64,000 nt of DNA from Maratus speciosus (GCA_963932465.1 OZ010786.1:540085073-540149072); one strand, 5' to 3'. Shown: positions 24,248 through 35,464, numbered from the stretch's first letter. Numbers and translations: made by a program. Notes: generated by a model from the letters alone, not told the origin.

Positions 24248-25470
24248 CGGGTGCGAGTCATAGGAAGAAAAAAGCTTCAGAACCTTTAGCATCAAGACCA
24301 GGCAAGAAATTTTTGCTTGAAAAGGGAGCTAATGTATCCTACTTTCGATCAACAGAAAGGGAGTTTCTTCAATACTTTCTAAATAACGGTGGATTTGTTT
24401 TTTGCCATAGCGTACATGGTTTAATGGAGGAGTTGGAAATTTCATCCTATACCGCAACTGAATGGTGACTGTTCATCGATAGCTCAAAGAAGAGCTTGAA
24501 ATGCGTACACCTTCACAACGGAACTTTATTGGGGACAGTCCCAATAAGCCATTCAGTTTATTTGCGCGAAGAATATGGGGACATAAAGAGATACATTTAT
24601 TTATTGCACTATCACATTCACGAATGGATCATCTGTGTTGACCTCAAATTGGTGTGTTTCCCTCTTGGCCAGCAACGTGCATATATGAAGTATCCATGTT
24701 TTTTGTGTATGTGGGATAGTAGATACTCGTGAGAAGCATTGGTTCCAGTCGAATTGGCCTCCACGATCTCACCTCAGACCTGGAAATACAAATATTTTTC
24801 ATCAGCCACTTGCCGACAGAAATAACATCATATTTCCACCACTGCATATAAAACTGGATCTAATGAAGCAGTTCATGAAAGCTTTATCAATTGAAGGGGC
24901 CTGCTTCACGTATCTCATTTCGAAATTTCCAAACCTGTCTTTTGAAAAAATAAAGGCAAGTGTGTTTGACGGCCACAGATTCATCAGCTCATTAGAGCTA
25001 AACATTTCTTCGGAGCAATGACAGAACTCCAAATTAATGCTTTGTTGGCATGCAAAATCTTTGTCAAAGACGTTCTTGGAAATACGCGAGTAGAAAATTA
25101 CACCAAAATTGACCAGCAACTTTTAAAAAGCTTCAAAAGTCTTGGTTGCAACATGAGCATCATTTTCTGCATAGCCATCTTGATGAATTCCCTGAAAATC
25201 TCAGTCAGTGATGAGCAGTGTGAGCGATACCAGAAACTATTAAAAAGCTTCAAAAGTCTTGGTTGCAACATGAGCATCATTTTCTGCATAGCCATCTTGA
25301 TGACTTCCTTGAAAATCTCAGTCAGTGATGAGCAGGGTGAGCGATTCCACCAAGATTTCAAGCTTATGGAAGAACGGTATAAAGGCATGTGGGATGAACA
25401 TATGATGGCTGCCTTATGTTGTAGCATCTTGCGAGATTGTCCACAAATTGAACACTCTAGGAAAAGCTAA
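24248..25470 (+). pseudogene. broken gene of an uncharacterised arthropod family
   Basis: Three consecutive frames read through as one protein. Frame 1 (to 24732) has ...FRSTEREFLQYF, W-stop-LFIDSSKKSLK, HNGTLLGTVPISHSVYLREE and LGQQRAYMKYPCFLCMWDSR. Frame 2 (24725-25018) has REKHWFQSNWPPRS, NNIIFPPLHIKLDLMKQFMK and VFDGHRF. Frame 3 (25018-25470) has LLKSFKSLGCNMSI and VSDEQGERFHQDFKLMEERY. I recognise this order (LFIDSSKRSLK, PCFLCLWDSR, PPLHIKLGLMKQF, DEQGERFHQD) from predicted proteins that occur in many copies in arthropod and other animal genomes. Their function is unknown and some may be TE-linked. Lesions seen are a TGA at 24466-24468, frameshifts near 24725 and 25018, a further paired frameshift inside frame 3, and a 117-bp duplication. 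The N-terminus is missing. A possible acceptor-like 'tttttctctacag' lies at 24207-24219. Confidence 0.7.
25124..25357 (+). repeat. 117-bp in-frame tandem duplication
   Basis: Bases 25124-25240 and 25241-25357 are near-identical 39-codon units (LLKSFKSLGCNMSI...SDEQ.ER). They differ mainly at their 3' ends. Both carry the same internal frame error relative to the family: in the +1 frame each reads HFLHSHLDEF/SFPENLSQ-like. The duplication therefore arose after the gene had begun to decay. Confidence 0.85.
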
Positions 25471-25479
25471 AAGCGAAAC

Positions 25480-26280
25480 TTTTTACCTTAACATGTACTT
25501 TTTTTCGTTTTGTAAAAGGATTTTGCTACTTGTATGAACACAATGTAGTGTTTAGTAAGTATATACAGCCGTTGTGTGAATAATATATTTGGTAATTATT
25601 TCTTTATTTTCCTTTGTATCCACATCAAGTATGATTTTGGGGGTATTCTGTAGCTTAAAAAGTTGACGTAATAGAAAAAAAAACTGGTATCATTTCTGGG
25701 TTCAGATGCCACTAATTAGTCAAAAACAAGTGCCAGATCTAAGTCATCAAAATGCGTCTTCCCCAGTGTATATAATATTGAACATGAAAATATAAGTTAT
25801 TTATCTTAATACCGAGTACTCGATTGTTTGTATGCTGTTTCAGAATTTTTGTCAATGGTTTCTTTTAAGAAGGTAGTTTATAAAATATTCATTTAAAACG
25901 AAGGGGAAAAATATATATATTTCTCATTTACTTTTCTTAATCATTTACGTGTTTGGATATTTTTAATTTTATGTTATTGACTGATGTAAATATTTCGTAC
26001 ACTTTCGTAATGAAAAAAATAATAAATGATAAATAAAGATTATCATTTTCGAGATTCAGTTATGTGTTTTATTAATGTGAGTACGACTCACATCCCAAAT
26101 TATCCGGTCATTCATGTGGGATATAAGTTATGTGTGGGTCGTTTCCGAGACAATGCCTGGGTGTACAGGCTTCATGGTTGATAATACAGAGTCAGCCAGC
26201 CTAATGCTTCTTAACTATTTTTAGGAGAAGTAATTCGTCGAATACATAAAAGAGAAATAATTACATTTCTTAAATCCAAA
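25480..26280. other. AT-rich stretch, no gene seen
   Basis: Sequence downstream of the pseudogene. No coding sequence or element ends were recognised. Confidence 0.5.
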
Positions 26281-26282
26281 TA

Positions 26283-26528
26283 AGCTAAAAAAAAGCTATA
26301 AAAGTGATAAAATAACTTTATTTAGATTAACGAACGTTTCATCGCACAAACGGCGATATTTTCAAAATTATTTATATACAAATATTTTCGCAAAATTTTA
26401 AACAATAACTTGCAAATTTTACGAAAATATTTCTATCATAAACGTTTTTGCAAATGTCGAAGTTTGTTCGATGAAACTTTCGTTAATATAAATAAATGTA
26501 TTTTATAACTTTTATAGTATTTTTAGCT
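26283..26528. mobile_element. 246-bp hairpin MITE with TA duplication
   Basis: TA at 26281-26282 and 26529-26530. Inverted ends are agctaaaaa / tttttagct. The arms, about 120 bp each, pair along nearly their whole length: 'gattaacgaacgtttcatcg' on the left matches the inverse of 'cgatgaaactttcgttaat'. Almost no loop is left, so the whole unit could fold into one long hairpin. No coding capacity. Confidence 0.85.
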
Positions 26529-26633
26529 TATTCTGTTTATAAGTGGTTATCATAAATATAGTTATTTTCTAAATCTATTAAATTTTTTTTGGATTCCATA
26601 AAGTATCACGGCACAATGACATCTCTATTTCAT

Positions 26634-28100
26634 GAACATGGACTACTATTACACTTAATATGAAAATTTGTGTTTTTATATGAGTGGTATTCGTTGTGTC
26701 AAGCTGTCATCAATATCTTGCCAAATTTTATGAAGGTTCGTTGAATGATCTGTACAACTCTGTGGTGATCCATTGTCTTGTAGGGAAAACTGATTATAGG
26801 GATAAGGTGCAGCATGTTTGTTTTTTAATTACTGTGTATATGCCTAACATTTTTCTTTGTATATATGTTGTAAATTTTTTATATAATGTTTTACACTTTG
26901 GCGAAGTATTGTACCAAATTCTATTGTGGTACATTACTTTACAGTTTTAACAAGGGTTTGTGTTTCAGATATTAATTTTGATCACTCGTATAAATTCTAT
27001 AGTATTAGAACGATGGAGATGTATGCTTAATAGTAAAAGATGATAAGTAACGAACATCTGACTTTAAAAAATTGTGTTTATATAAGAAAAGTATTCGTTG
27101 CCTCAATCTGTCATCAACAACTTCACTAATGTTACTAAGGTTCGTTGTATGAACTCTACATCTCTAAGGTGACACATTCTAAAATAGGTAGGACTGGTTA
27201 CATGGATGCAGTGTAGCATTATTGAATTGTTTTTTTTTTTTTTTAATTAGTGTGTATAGGTCCAAGCTTTACTTTATTTATTGGTTGCAATTTTTTATAT
27301 AATATCTAAAACTATGATTAAATTATGTACCCGATTCTATTGCAGTACATTATTTTACAGTTTTAAGAAGAGTTTATGTTTCTGATATTAATTTTGAACA
27401 TTCTTGTAAATACTCTACAATTAGAACGATGGAAATAGCGATGGCAGCGACATAGACCGATCCTGCTACACATGTGACTTAAAATAGCGCCATAACCAAG
27501 TGTTACAAGGGGTAATACCTGTATGCCTTGGTGGCCATTCGTGCCGAAAAGAGCGGCTCAGGACACGGGCATCTCCAAATGTAGTCCCCAAGATTGGATA
27601 GGAGAAGCGATGTGGGGAGTTACTCCATTCTGCATGGATGTCACGGAATGAAGCGCTTTTCTCTTTTGCAAGTGAGAGTTGATCTGTATTCGGAAAAGCG
27701 TTTGAACATAAACGACCCTTAAAGCGACATATTTGCAATGTCTTAGGAAAGATGTTGCGCAATGAACTCATCTGCTTATATAACGCATAGTATAAATACG
27801 TTCGATGTTCTACAGCAGCGCCAACCGTTGCTAAAAATTTAAACTTTTCATTAAAAAAAAAAATTCATTACAAACAAAACTCCCACACGTTTCGGACCAT
27901 AATTAGTGTGCATAGGTCCAAAGCTTTACTTTGTTTATTGGCTGCAATTTTTTTTATATATAATGCCTAACACTATGATTAAATTGTATATCCAATTCTA
28001 TTGCAGTACATTATTTTACAGTTTTAACAAGAGTTTGTGTTTCTGATATTAATTTTGAACATTCTTGCAAATTCTCTACAATTAGAGCGATTGAAATATA
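26634..28100 (+). repeat. ~0.4-kb tandem repeats, interrupted
   Basis: Unit 1 (from about 26634) and unit 2 (from about 27053, period ~419) share 'gtattcgttg', 'ctgtcatcaa', 'ttttatataat', 'gtacattattttacagtttt', 'gtttctgatattaattttga' and 'ttagaacgatgga'. A third partial unit (27899-28100) resumes after a 460-base insertion carrying a transposase fragment. Open stretches inside are not conserved between units, so coding is unlikely. Confidence 0.8.
27440..27898 (-). pseudogene. transposase C-terminal fragment inserted in tandem repeats
   Basis: This block has higher GC than its flanks and interrupts the ~0.4-kb repeats. The minus strand (27771-27466) encodes ..FGDARVLSRSFRHEWPPR, HTGITPCNTWLWRYFKSHV and a stop, then QDRSMSLP in the same frame. 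This matches the 'WPPRSPDLTPCDFWLWGYLKS.VY' region around the last catalytic acid of Tc1/mariner-type transposases. The catalytic Asp of 'PCDF' is Asn here, 'SPD' is lost, and a TAG replaces the Tyr codon after SHV. The N-terminal domains are absent. It is a dead fragment. The flanking A-run at 27852-27862 and 'ttcattacaaac' may mark its edge. Confidence 0.6.
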
Positions 28101-28109
28101 TCATTATTA

Positions 28110-28492
28110 TTTAAAAAGAGATAATTAAAATATTGATAATTAAACATATATGTGAAAACCGCACCTTTATATTGTGCATAGTTTTCTAATTATTAACATT
28201 TCAGAACTCCCGGAACTTCTGAATCACCCAGTACATATTTGATGCAACATTGATGTAAAACTAATGAATAGAGGAACATTGTCAATTATGATTGACTATG
28301 GATTTTTCTGAATATTTTTGGAATATAAAACCAGACAGGAAAAAAATGCGACTAAATGATAAATTATAGAGCGAAGTAACTGTGTGAATTCATTGAAAAT
28401 ATAAAATTACCTAATTATTTTTTTCAAAATAATTTGCAGTCTTTTTTTACTATTATTTGACACTGTACATTGATGAAACACTTGTTTTTGAA

Positions 28493-28528
<36 letters not shown>

Positions 28529-29990
28529 CTTCGTAAAAATATTTTTTTTAATATTCGGAAACACTGGAATTTTTTTAATAGAATTATTTTCAATCTTTTC
28601 GATTGTTGTCGAAAATATTTCATAAAAAAAATACATGCATACACTCTTTTCATGTAACATAGAACTTAATTTTATTATAAAGCAAAATAAATACACATTT
28701 TTGTACTAGAAATGTACCTATCTGCTACGTAAATTATTTAATAAATACAACCTCCTTCTTTAGGAATTTTATTTATTTTTTATAACTATTTCATAGCTTC
28801 ATAGTTATTTTCATAACTATTTTGTAAATATTAAATTGTAGAATTTTATTATATCCTGGATAAATATTAATTAAAATACTCGGATTGTTTTCAACAATTC
28901 CTTATAAAACTGTTGATATGTATAATGCATATATTTTCGGCATAAATAAACTTAATAAACGATGCCCTACTGCATTAAGCATTACATATTTACAAATATT
29001 TCAAACGGCTGTGTCTATTGTGTTTATATTTTGATCTTGCGTTCATTAAATATTAAATTTCTGAATTAAAACAAACATTTTAATTATTTTTCATTTCATT
29101 ATGATTAATGAATGAAATTTTTATTCCAAAATATAACAGTTGTAAATTTGTAAACAAAACATTGCTGCGTGGGTATAAAATGATACAAAAATTTAATATG
29201 TTGAAAACATTAGTTTATTTTTAGCTAATTTCAATTCAAAAGTTTTTATTTATTTATTTAGCGAAAACTCTATTTTATGATAAGAAAGAAATACATAAAA
29301 CAGAATTAAGAGAGCGGTTTAATAAATATTATTATACTAATAATAATTTGATGAATATGGTTTAGTTATAGTTATTTGTTGGGGTAATTCTCAAAAGCAC
29401 AAAGAAGTAGTTTGTTGCTGTGCTGTATACAGGGCGGGAAAAAAGCTTATTACCTCCAACAAAATCAGTAAAGCTCTTACGTTAATGAAACATTAATATC
29501 ATTACAAGGTTATACATAATCTAATGTAAGTTTTGTAATTTATTTTAAATTACAATAATATGTTACAAACATAAGCAAAAAATAATTTCTTATTTTTAAA
29601 TCTGTCATATTTATATTCTGTGTATGACGCGCACCCGTAAATTTCGATCTTGTTTATGGCATTAAAATTGCGTGTTATATGCCGGATTTTACGGTAATAA
29701 GAATGTTTTAAATTAAAGAGATGTTTTAATAAATGAAAAGAGAATATTTGAAAATTATGAGTGATTTCACATCCCAATAAGACAGATGAAGAAGTCGTTT
29801 ATAATTTAGACAAGAATAATATAATTCTTCGGTTATAGTCATAAAGAACGTATTTCTTCAGAGTACTTACTATGTATAGATTTTATAGTTCCTGGTGAGA
29901 GGCGAAAATCGGAAATATGTAAGTCAAAATACATTTTATAAGAACACGTTTGAAATTGCTCGTCAAACGTGGCAAATGAGGTGCGTTCAT
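28110..29990. other. AT-rich stretch, no gene seen
   Basis: Contains (TA)n at 28495-28526 and a lone end-like motif 'tatacagggcgggaaaaaag' at about 29425-29445. That may be a single decayed MITE end, and no partner was found. No gene recognised. Confidence 0.5.
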
Positions 29991-30059
29991 ACTATAACTA
30001 GTTTTATAATTATTTTTTGCACCCCATATTGTACTGAATGCATATTTTTTTGCAATTCA

Positions 30060-30380
30060 TAAGTGCATAGTCTGTAACATCATACAAATCACTTGCAATA
30101 TTTTTTTCCCTATTCCCCGTAATATAATGGGAAAATTTTGACTGTCCCTGTAATTAAACTATACATCTGATTTTCATAAAATCTGATTTCATTATATATT
30201 TAAAATTTCAGATCATTCGGAAGGCTGTAACTTCATTAAAATGCACTTGCAATAATTTTTCACATTCGCCGAAATGTAACGGAAAACTTTTGACTGTCCC
30301 TGTAATTAAACTATACATCTGATTTTCATAAAATTTAAAATGGTGCGACAGAATTTTGCAAAAATCATACATTTAAAATT
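30060..30380 (+). repeat. ~150-bp tandem duplication
   Basis: Two adjacent copies share 'ttttgactgtccctgtaatt', 'aaactatacatctgattttc' and 'atttaaaatttcagatcatt'. The second copy is followed by 'gcggacggacagacggac', a motif often seen in arthropod interspersed repeats. Class not assigned. Confidence 0.7.
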
Positions 30381-30479
30381 TCAGATCATTCTGTTTGGTA
30401 GTTTTTGCTCTGTTATATGCGGACGGACAGACGGACTGTACGAAGACTATAGGCGCTACGTATTTATATAATTGCGAAA

Positions 30480-31263
30480 GCACCTAAAAATGGATAAGGG
30501 AAATAAAAATTTCTTATCCAAGAAGCGGCAAAATCACTCTCTCAGTTTCTCCGGAATATTGTACGTTTTCTTCCGTCATTTCTGTTTAGCAGCCTAGTTG
30601 CATCACGTCATTGCACCTCATATTGTTTCAGATATGTTAAAGGAACATTTAGTAGTTGTCTTCATTGCGAACTACTGGCTCAAATCAGCATCATGCAGGT
30701 TATTTTTGTTCTATTATGCTGCTGACTTCCATTTTCTCCTTACTCTATCCAAGATAACATGGGTGTATGTGGAACAAAAGGATATAAAAATATACAGAAT
30801 AAGTCATATTTTGCACGCAACACATAATTATATACTACAGTCAGAGATTTTCAAAGAATCCTTCATTAAGTGAATTTATCTATTACTTCACTTTCAAACG
30901 AAGAACATATTATGATTTTCGCTGTAAAATAACCTCCGAATAGCGAAGTGCATTCTGTAATTTTTGAAATTTTAATTGTGATTTAATTTATTTTTTTCTG
31001 TTTTTGAAAATATTTCTGGACCTTTTAAACTTATTCTTCCTCTTTCCAACTTTTCCAATTTAGACATCATAAAAAATAATTTATTATTTTTAAATTAAAA
31101 AAAATACTGAAGTTACAGCATACATTCAAACAGAAATGAGAAGTTGTATCGTTGTTTTTTTTTTTTTTTTATAAAAATATTTTCTTTTTTAAATAAATAA
31201 AATAACTTAAACAAACGAATATATTTTATGAAAACTGTTGGAATTATTTACTTTTTTATACCA
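30480..31263. other. no recognised gene
   Basis: A 91-codon open stretch (30598-30873) has no known similarity and no supporting context. The rest is AT-rich. Confidence 0.4.
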
Positions 31264-31265
31264 TA

Positions 31266-31805
31266 ACCTCCTCAGACCCGATGTATCCTATAGGATACAC
31301 ATCTTTACAATTTTTTTTGACGTATATAAATAATGTAAAAAAAAAAAGAAAATTGGTGTGTATGGAACCTTACAGATAGCAGAACTAAACAAAATAGCAA
31401 TATGTTTCTTATAGTGCTTTTTTAGCGAGATATGTGTTATATCAAAATAGCTTGCTGCAAAAATGCACGAAATGTACAAAAACGAAAACGTAAATAGTTT
31501 TCCAGTACGTTAAGATACCATTTGTAGAGTCCATTAGAAATAAAAAAATTATTAAATGTATAATTATTTCACGTTTTGCATTGTTTTTTCAATGCAATGC
31601 AAAAAAAAGTAAAATAAAAAATCCTAACAAACTGTCAAAAAATGTACTTATTGGGTCCCCATGTATCATCCAATTTCATGTAAAAAAAAAAAATACATTT
31701 TAATTTTTTTCGCTGTTCAATCTTTCTTAGTTATCTGTTTGTTAATATAAATTCATAACTGAAGTTAAAAAATTTATAATAATAAACCCCGGGGTCTGAA
31801 GAGGA
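31266..31805. mobile_element. 540-bp MITE with TA duplication
   Basis: Inverted ends acctcctcagaccc and tcctcttcagacccc (minus strand), flanked by TA at 31264-31265 and 31806-31807. The left end is followed by a perfect 18-bp palindrome, tgtatcctataggataca (31282-31299). The interior is AT-rich and non-coding. TA duplication suggests a Tc1/mariner-type relative. Confidence 0.7.
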
Positions 31806-31807
31806 TA

Positions 31808-32740
31808 AGTATGTGTTTGTTGGAACAACGAACTTTTTTGTTGGATTTTGCGACTTCGTTAACTAGAGGTCCGACCTGTGTTTACAAACTGTGAAAGGTA
31901 TCACAAACACCTTTCAAAGCGCGTTATAATGTTTAATTTTATTACATAATATGACTCATTTCTTTATATGAATATCTCTTAACTCATTTTTTCTGTTGTA
32001 TAATATCATTGTTTCTATTAAACGAGACTTTTTTTGCATGTCAACTTCTTAGATAGAATAATATGAAAATATATATATTCCTGCGTTTTAAAGACTATAA
32101 TTGTTTTTACTACAGTTTTTCAACGTTTTGTTTCTTACTGCACATTTATGTTCTTCGTTAAATATGCGTAGCACGCTATAAATATAATGATGGAAAAACA
32201 TATGATATGAATATACGTAATTTTTATTTTACTCACTAGCAGACAAACGAAATACTTCATCAAAGGAAAAAAGAACAATTGAAAAATATATTTTTTTTCA
32301 ACAATTTTTTTTTTTAATCAATTTATTTCTATTAATTATATTTATCGCATACATTGTCATTAACCGAGATATCTTATCATGTCTTTTTTTTTCTAAAGTC
32401 AAAATATTTTTTGTACGATGTTATTTTTGAATAAACATATTGCCTTAAATAATTTGCCTTATTTTTTTTCCTTTTTTACTGCATTTTATGCGACAGGCTT
32501 TATTATTGATAAAATTAAACTTAACTCGTGACTGAAAACTATTTTCATTAATTTCCTTTTTATCGCTATAAAAAATCGTGGAAAAATATGCTTAATGATG
32601 GAAACATGTACTGCATGAATATATGTCCTTTTTATTTTATTTATTAGCACAAACAAAATGATCCATAAAAAATGATGATGGAAAAACATATGATAGGTAC
32701 AATAATTATCAAGTAGGAGCTTGGTGCAATATAATAAAAG
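31808..32740. other. AT-rich stretch, no gene seen
   Basis: AT-rich sequence. No gene, RNA or element end seen before the Penelope-like element. Confidence 0.5.
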
Positions 32741-32784
32741 CGTAAAAAATAGCAACGTTAAAAGCACCAAAATTTTAAAATTTA

Positions 32785-32828
32785 AGCATACCGGTTTCGG
32801 TAGCATATAGCATACCTTCCTCAGTGCT
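32785..32828 (-). ncRNA. candidate hammerhead ribozyme of the Penelope-like element
   Basis: On the minus strand the parts occur in hammerhead order. Stem I 5' strand is AGCA (32828-32825). The core box is CTGAGGA (32824-32818). Stem II is GGTA...TACC with a short loop (32816-32799). The second core box is GAAA (32798-32795). The self-complementary stem III is ACCGGT, sharing the last A (32795-32790). Then comes A at 32789 as the cleavage position, and TGCT (32788-32785) closing stem I. One extra A between CTGAGGA and stem II departs from the consensus. Stem III has no loop, so it would work as a dimer. Short-stem-III hammerheads are known from Penelope-like elements. Confidence 0.6.
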
Positions 32829-32976
32829 AAGGATGGCGGAAATTTGCTCACATATATAGGAGAGATGGGAATTCCAGTTAAAGATTTATTGACCAATAGG
32901 AAAACAGAGGATTGCAGGCAACAGCCAATAGGAAAAAAAGATGGGAAATGGAACCGAAGTAGTGAGGGGGGGGGTG

Positions 32977-35015
32977 TTAAGAGAAAGAAGTTTTTATGTA
33001 ATATTTCCAACAGTCTGATAATGGGGGAATAACGAATTCACAATTAACAATATTTTTTATATTTTTATAAATATGAAATGCTTCAAGGGAGTTAAGTTCG
33101 TGTATAGAAGCAGGTTTAGAGATTATTTTAACCGAATTGAAGTCAAAAGTATGATTCATCTCCCAGCAATGTTTTGCAATAGAGGATTTATTGATTTCTT
33201 GTTTTTTAAAATATTGTTGATGTTCTTTTATAGGAAATTTTAAGCAGCGTTTGGTTTGTCCAATATAGGAAAGGCCACACTGGCAATTAATAAGTAGATA
33301 CCTCATAAATTGGATAATTCAATAGGATCTTTGAGTTTGGAGAGGGTGAGTTTATTGGTAGGGGCAAAAATTATATTGAAGTCATATTGTCTAAGAATTT
33401 TAGCAATGTGAAAACTTGATTTAGAAAAGAAGGGTGACACAATGCTAATATTGGAAAGAGTAGAAGACTGAGGAGAGTTTGAGGAACGAGGATTCTGAAG
33501 TTTAAATAGAGCAGTCTCAATTATAGAAGTGTTGTAACCTCTGTCAATCGCAATGGATTTAATGTATTGAATTTCACTATTAAATGGCTGAGAATCAGAG
33601 CAAACATCTATGGCACGATTTATAAAGGCATAAAAGGCGGACATGTTTTGGCTTGGGGGATGACAAGAACGAGCATGGTGTGGCAAAGAAACAGCGAAGC
33701 TTTTGCGATAGACAGAAGTAGTGAAACCGTTTACTGTGCGAGTGACAAGGGTATCCAAAAATGGGAGAAAACTATTATTTTCAGTTTCATAAGTGAATTG
33801 AATATTGCTATCAATAGAGTTCATAATGTTAAGGATATTATCAATATTGCGAAGGGAGGTGTCAATTAAGGTGAATGTGTCATCAACATAACGAATCTAG
33901 AAAGGGAAAGAAAATTTATTGAAAAGGAAATATTCAAAATAATGCATATAGATATCTGCGAGGATGGGTGACAGGGGGGAGCCCATGGCTAGACCTTCAG
34001 ATTGTTTGTAAAAATTGCCTTGGAATGAAAATGTAGTTTGAGATAGACATATGCGAGTAAGGGATATAAGTTCTTGGATTTCAAAATATGAATAATGAAA
34101 TTCACGAATTCTCTGTTCAAGACAAGAGAGGGCGCCACTTATCGGGACATTCGTGAATAGAGATTTGACGTCAAAGGAGATCATAGTAAATTTAGTTGGG
34201 GATAAATTCTGAATCATTTTAGCAAAGGTGATGGAATTCTTTACAGTGTATAAATTTTCGGACAGGAGAGGAGAAAATATAGTTGTTAGATATTTCGCTA
34301 GGCGGTAAAAGGCCGTGCCAATATTTGCAACTATGGTACGAAAAGGTATATTGGTTTTATAAACTTTCGGAAGAGCATAAAATCTTGCGCAGTTAGAGAC
34401 TGAAGGGCAAATATAGGTATGTGTAGACTTAGGTAGAAGAGGACAAGACTTAGAAATGGATTTAATTTGTGATAATTCTTTATCGGAAGGGTCCCGAGAT
34501 AGAAGTTTATATGGACCGTTTTTAATAAGATTTTCCACTCCGTCAATATATTGCTTTTTATCAAGGATGACAATCTGGTCACCCTTATCAGCTTTCGTAA
34601 TTACAATATTCTCATTTGATTTAAGATCTTTGAAGGCAGTTTTTTCAAGAGGGGTGAGATTAGATTTAATATTGGAATTAAAATTAACATTGGCCATAAT
34701 GAGATGACGTAAATTTTCTTTTTGTATTTCAGTTAGACGACTATTTTTGAATGCTTTTTCAACCGGAGCAATTAGCTCAGGGAAAGAAGCTTTTTTAGAA
34801 ATTGCAAAATTAGAATTAAGCTTAAGAACTGAATATTGTGTGTCCGAAATATCTGTACTAGAAAGGTTGATGACAGCATTCTGATTGACAATAGGAAGAT
34901 CAGCGGGTGGCAAGGAAACTGATGAATGAAGCAGGCGGGTAAATTTAGCATTGAGTTTGTGGAAGTGTTTGCTGGAAAGATTTTCAGCAAGATGACCTAC
35001 AACACCCGCAATCAT
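32977..35015 (-). pseudogene. Penelope-like RT with GIY-YIG endonuclease
   Basis: The RT starts at 35015 (MIAGVVGHLAENLSSK...). It shows KADKGDQIVILDKKQY, ARFYALPKVYK..IPFRTIV, motif A SFDVKSLFTNVP (catalytic Asp), motif B GLAMGSPLSPILADIYM and, right after a TAG at 33897-33899, motif C YVDD (catalytic Asp pair). The RT thumb and linker run to 33303. A TGA and a -1 frameshift then separate it from the endonuclease part (33306-32977) with INCQCGLSYIGQTKR (the YIG half and the conserved Arg) and the downstream WEMNHTFDF...LNSLEAFHI block. RT copies the element's RNA at a nicked target, and the GIY-YIG domain makes the nick. Total lesions seen are two stops and one frameshift, all else open. That suggests fairly recent loss. 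Confidence 0.85.
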
Positions 35016-35100
35016 GCATTTCCGAACAAAAATAAATTAAAACTTATGTCATAAAGTTATCCTTTTTGATTTGAGAACAGTCGTAAAGCACATAAAAAAA

Positions 35101-35324
35101 TGTCTGAAATTCAATTTTTAATTAATTAAGGTACACATATATTAAGGCAGACTTAAAACACAATAAATACACTAAACCCAACTGGAGTGCAAAAGAGTCG
35201 GGGCCAGTTTCGAATTCTGGTCCCGGGTAATTTTTCAGTCAGGTTGGATTTATTATATTAATAGTGTTTAAAGTCTGTCTTAATATTTATGCACCTTTAA
35301 CAATTAAAAATTGGAATTCAGACA
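35101..35324. repeat. inverted repeat with tRNA-SINE-like tail, ~90-bp arms
   Basis: The left arm (35101-35193) and right arm (about 35238-35324) are inverse copies: 'tgtctgaaattcaattttta' against 'taaaaattggaattcagaca', and 'ttaaggcagacttaaaacac' against its near inverse. The centre has 'cagtttcgaattctggtccc', faintly like a B box. A third related segment follows at 35505-35610. Probably two opposed 3' ends of one SINE or MITE family. Confidence 0.6.
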
Positions 35325-35464
35325 TTATTTTATGTGAGTTAAAATTATATATTGTGTGGATCGATGGAAAAAGTAATTTATTCATCGTTGTCGCGTCATC
35401 CACTGCTGTCTGATAAATGGAGTGTGACGTTCCCTAATTTGGTTTATTAGTGAGAAATTTTCAG

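Larger units (their letters stand above)
32750..35020 (-). mobile_element. Penelope-like retroelement, decayed
   Basis: A minus-strand element of about 2.3 kb carries a reverse transcriptase followed by a GIY-YIG endonuclease domain, the layout that defines endonuclease-bearing Penelope-like elements. The 3' flank (minus strand) holds a hammerhead-like ribozyme core at 32785-32828. The exact ends were not found. The 5' side stops near the first Met, and no second ribozyme copy was seen upstream, so it may be 5'-truncated. Less decayed than most elements here. Confidence 0.85.

Noticed and set aside
29425..29445. MITE end 'tatacagggcgggaaaaaag'
   Set aside because: Only one end was found and no inverted partner within several kb.
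30598..30873. 91-codon open frame starting MHHVIAPHIV
   Set aside because: No recognisable motif, no codon-use signal by eye and no neighbouring gene. The length is expected by chance in a 64-kb window.
33567..34707. Plus-strand frames opposite the Penelope-like gene
   Set aside because: Shadows of the minus-strand RT, with no independent motif.
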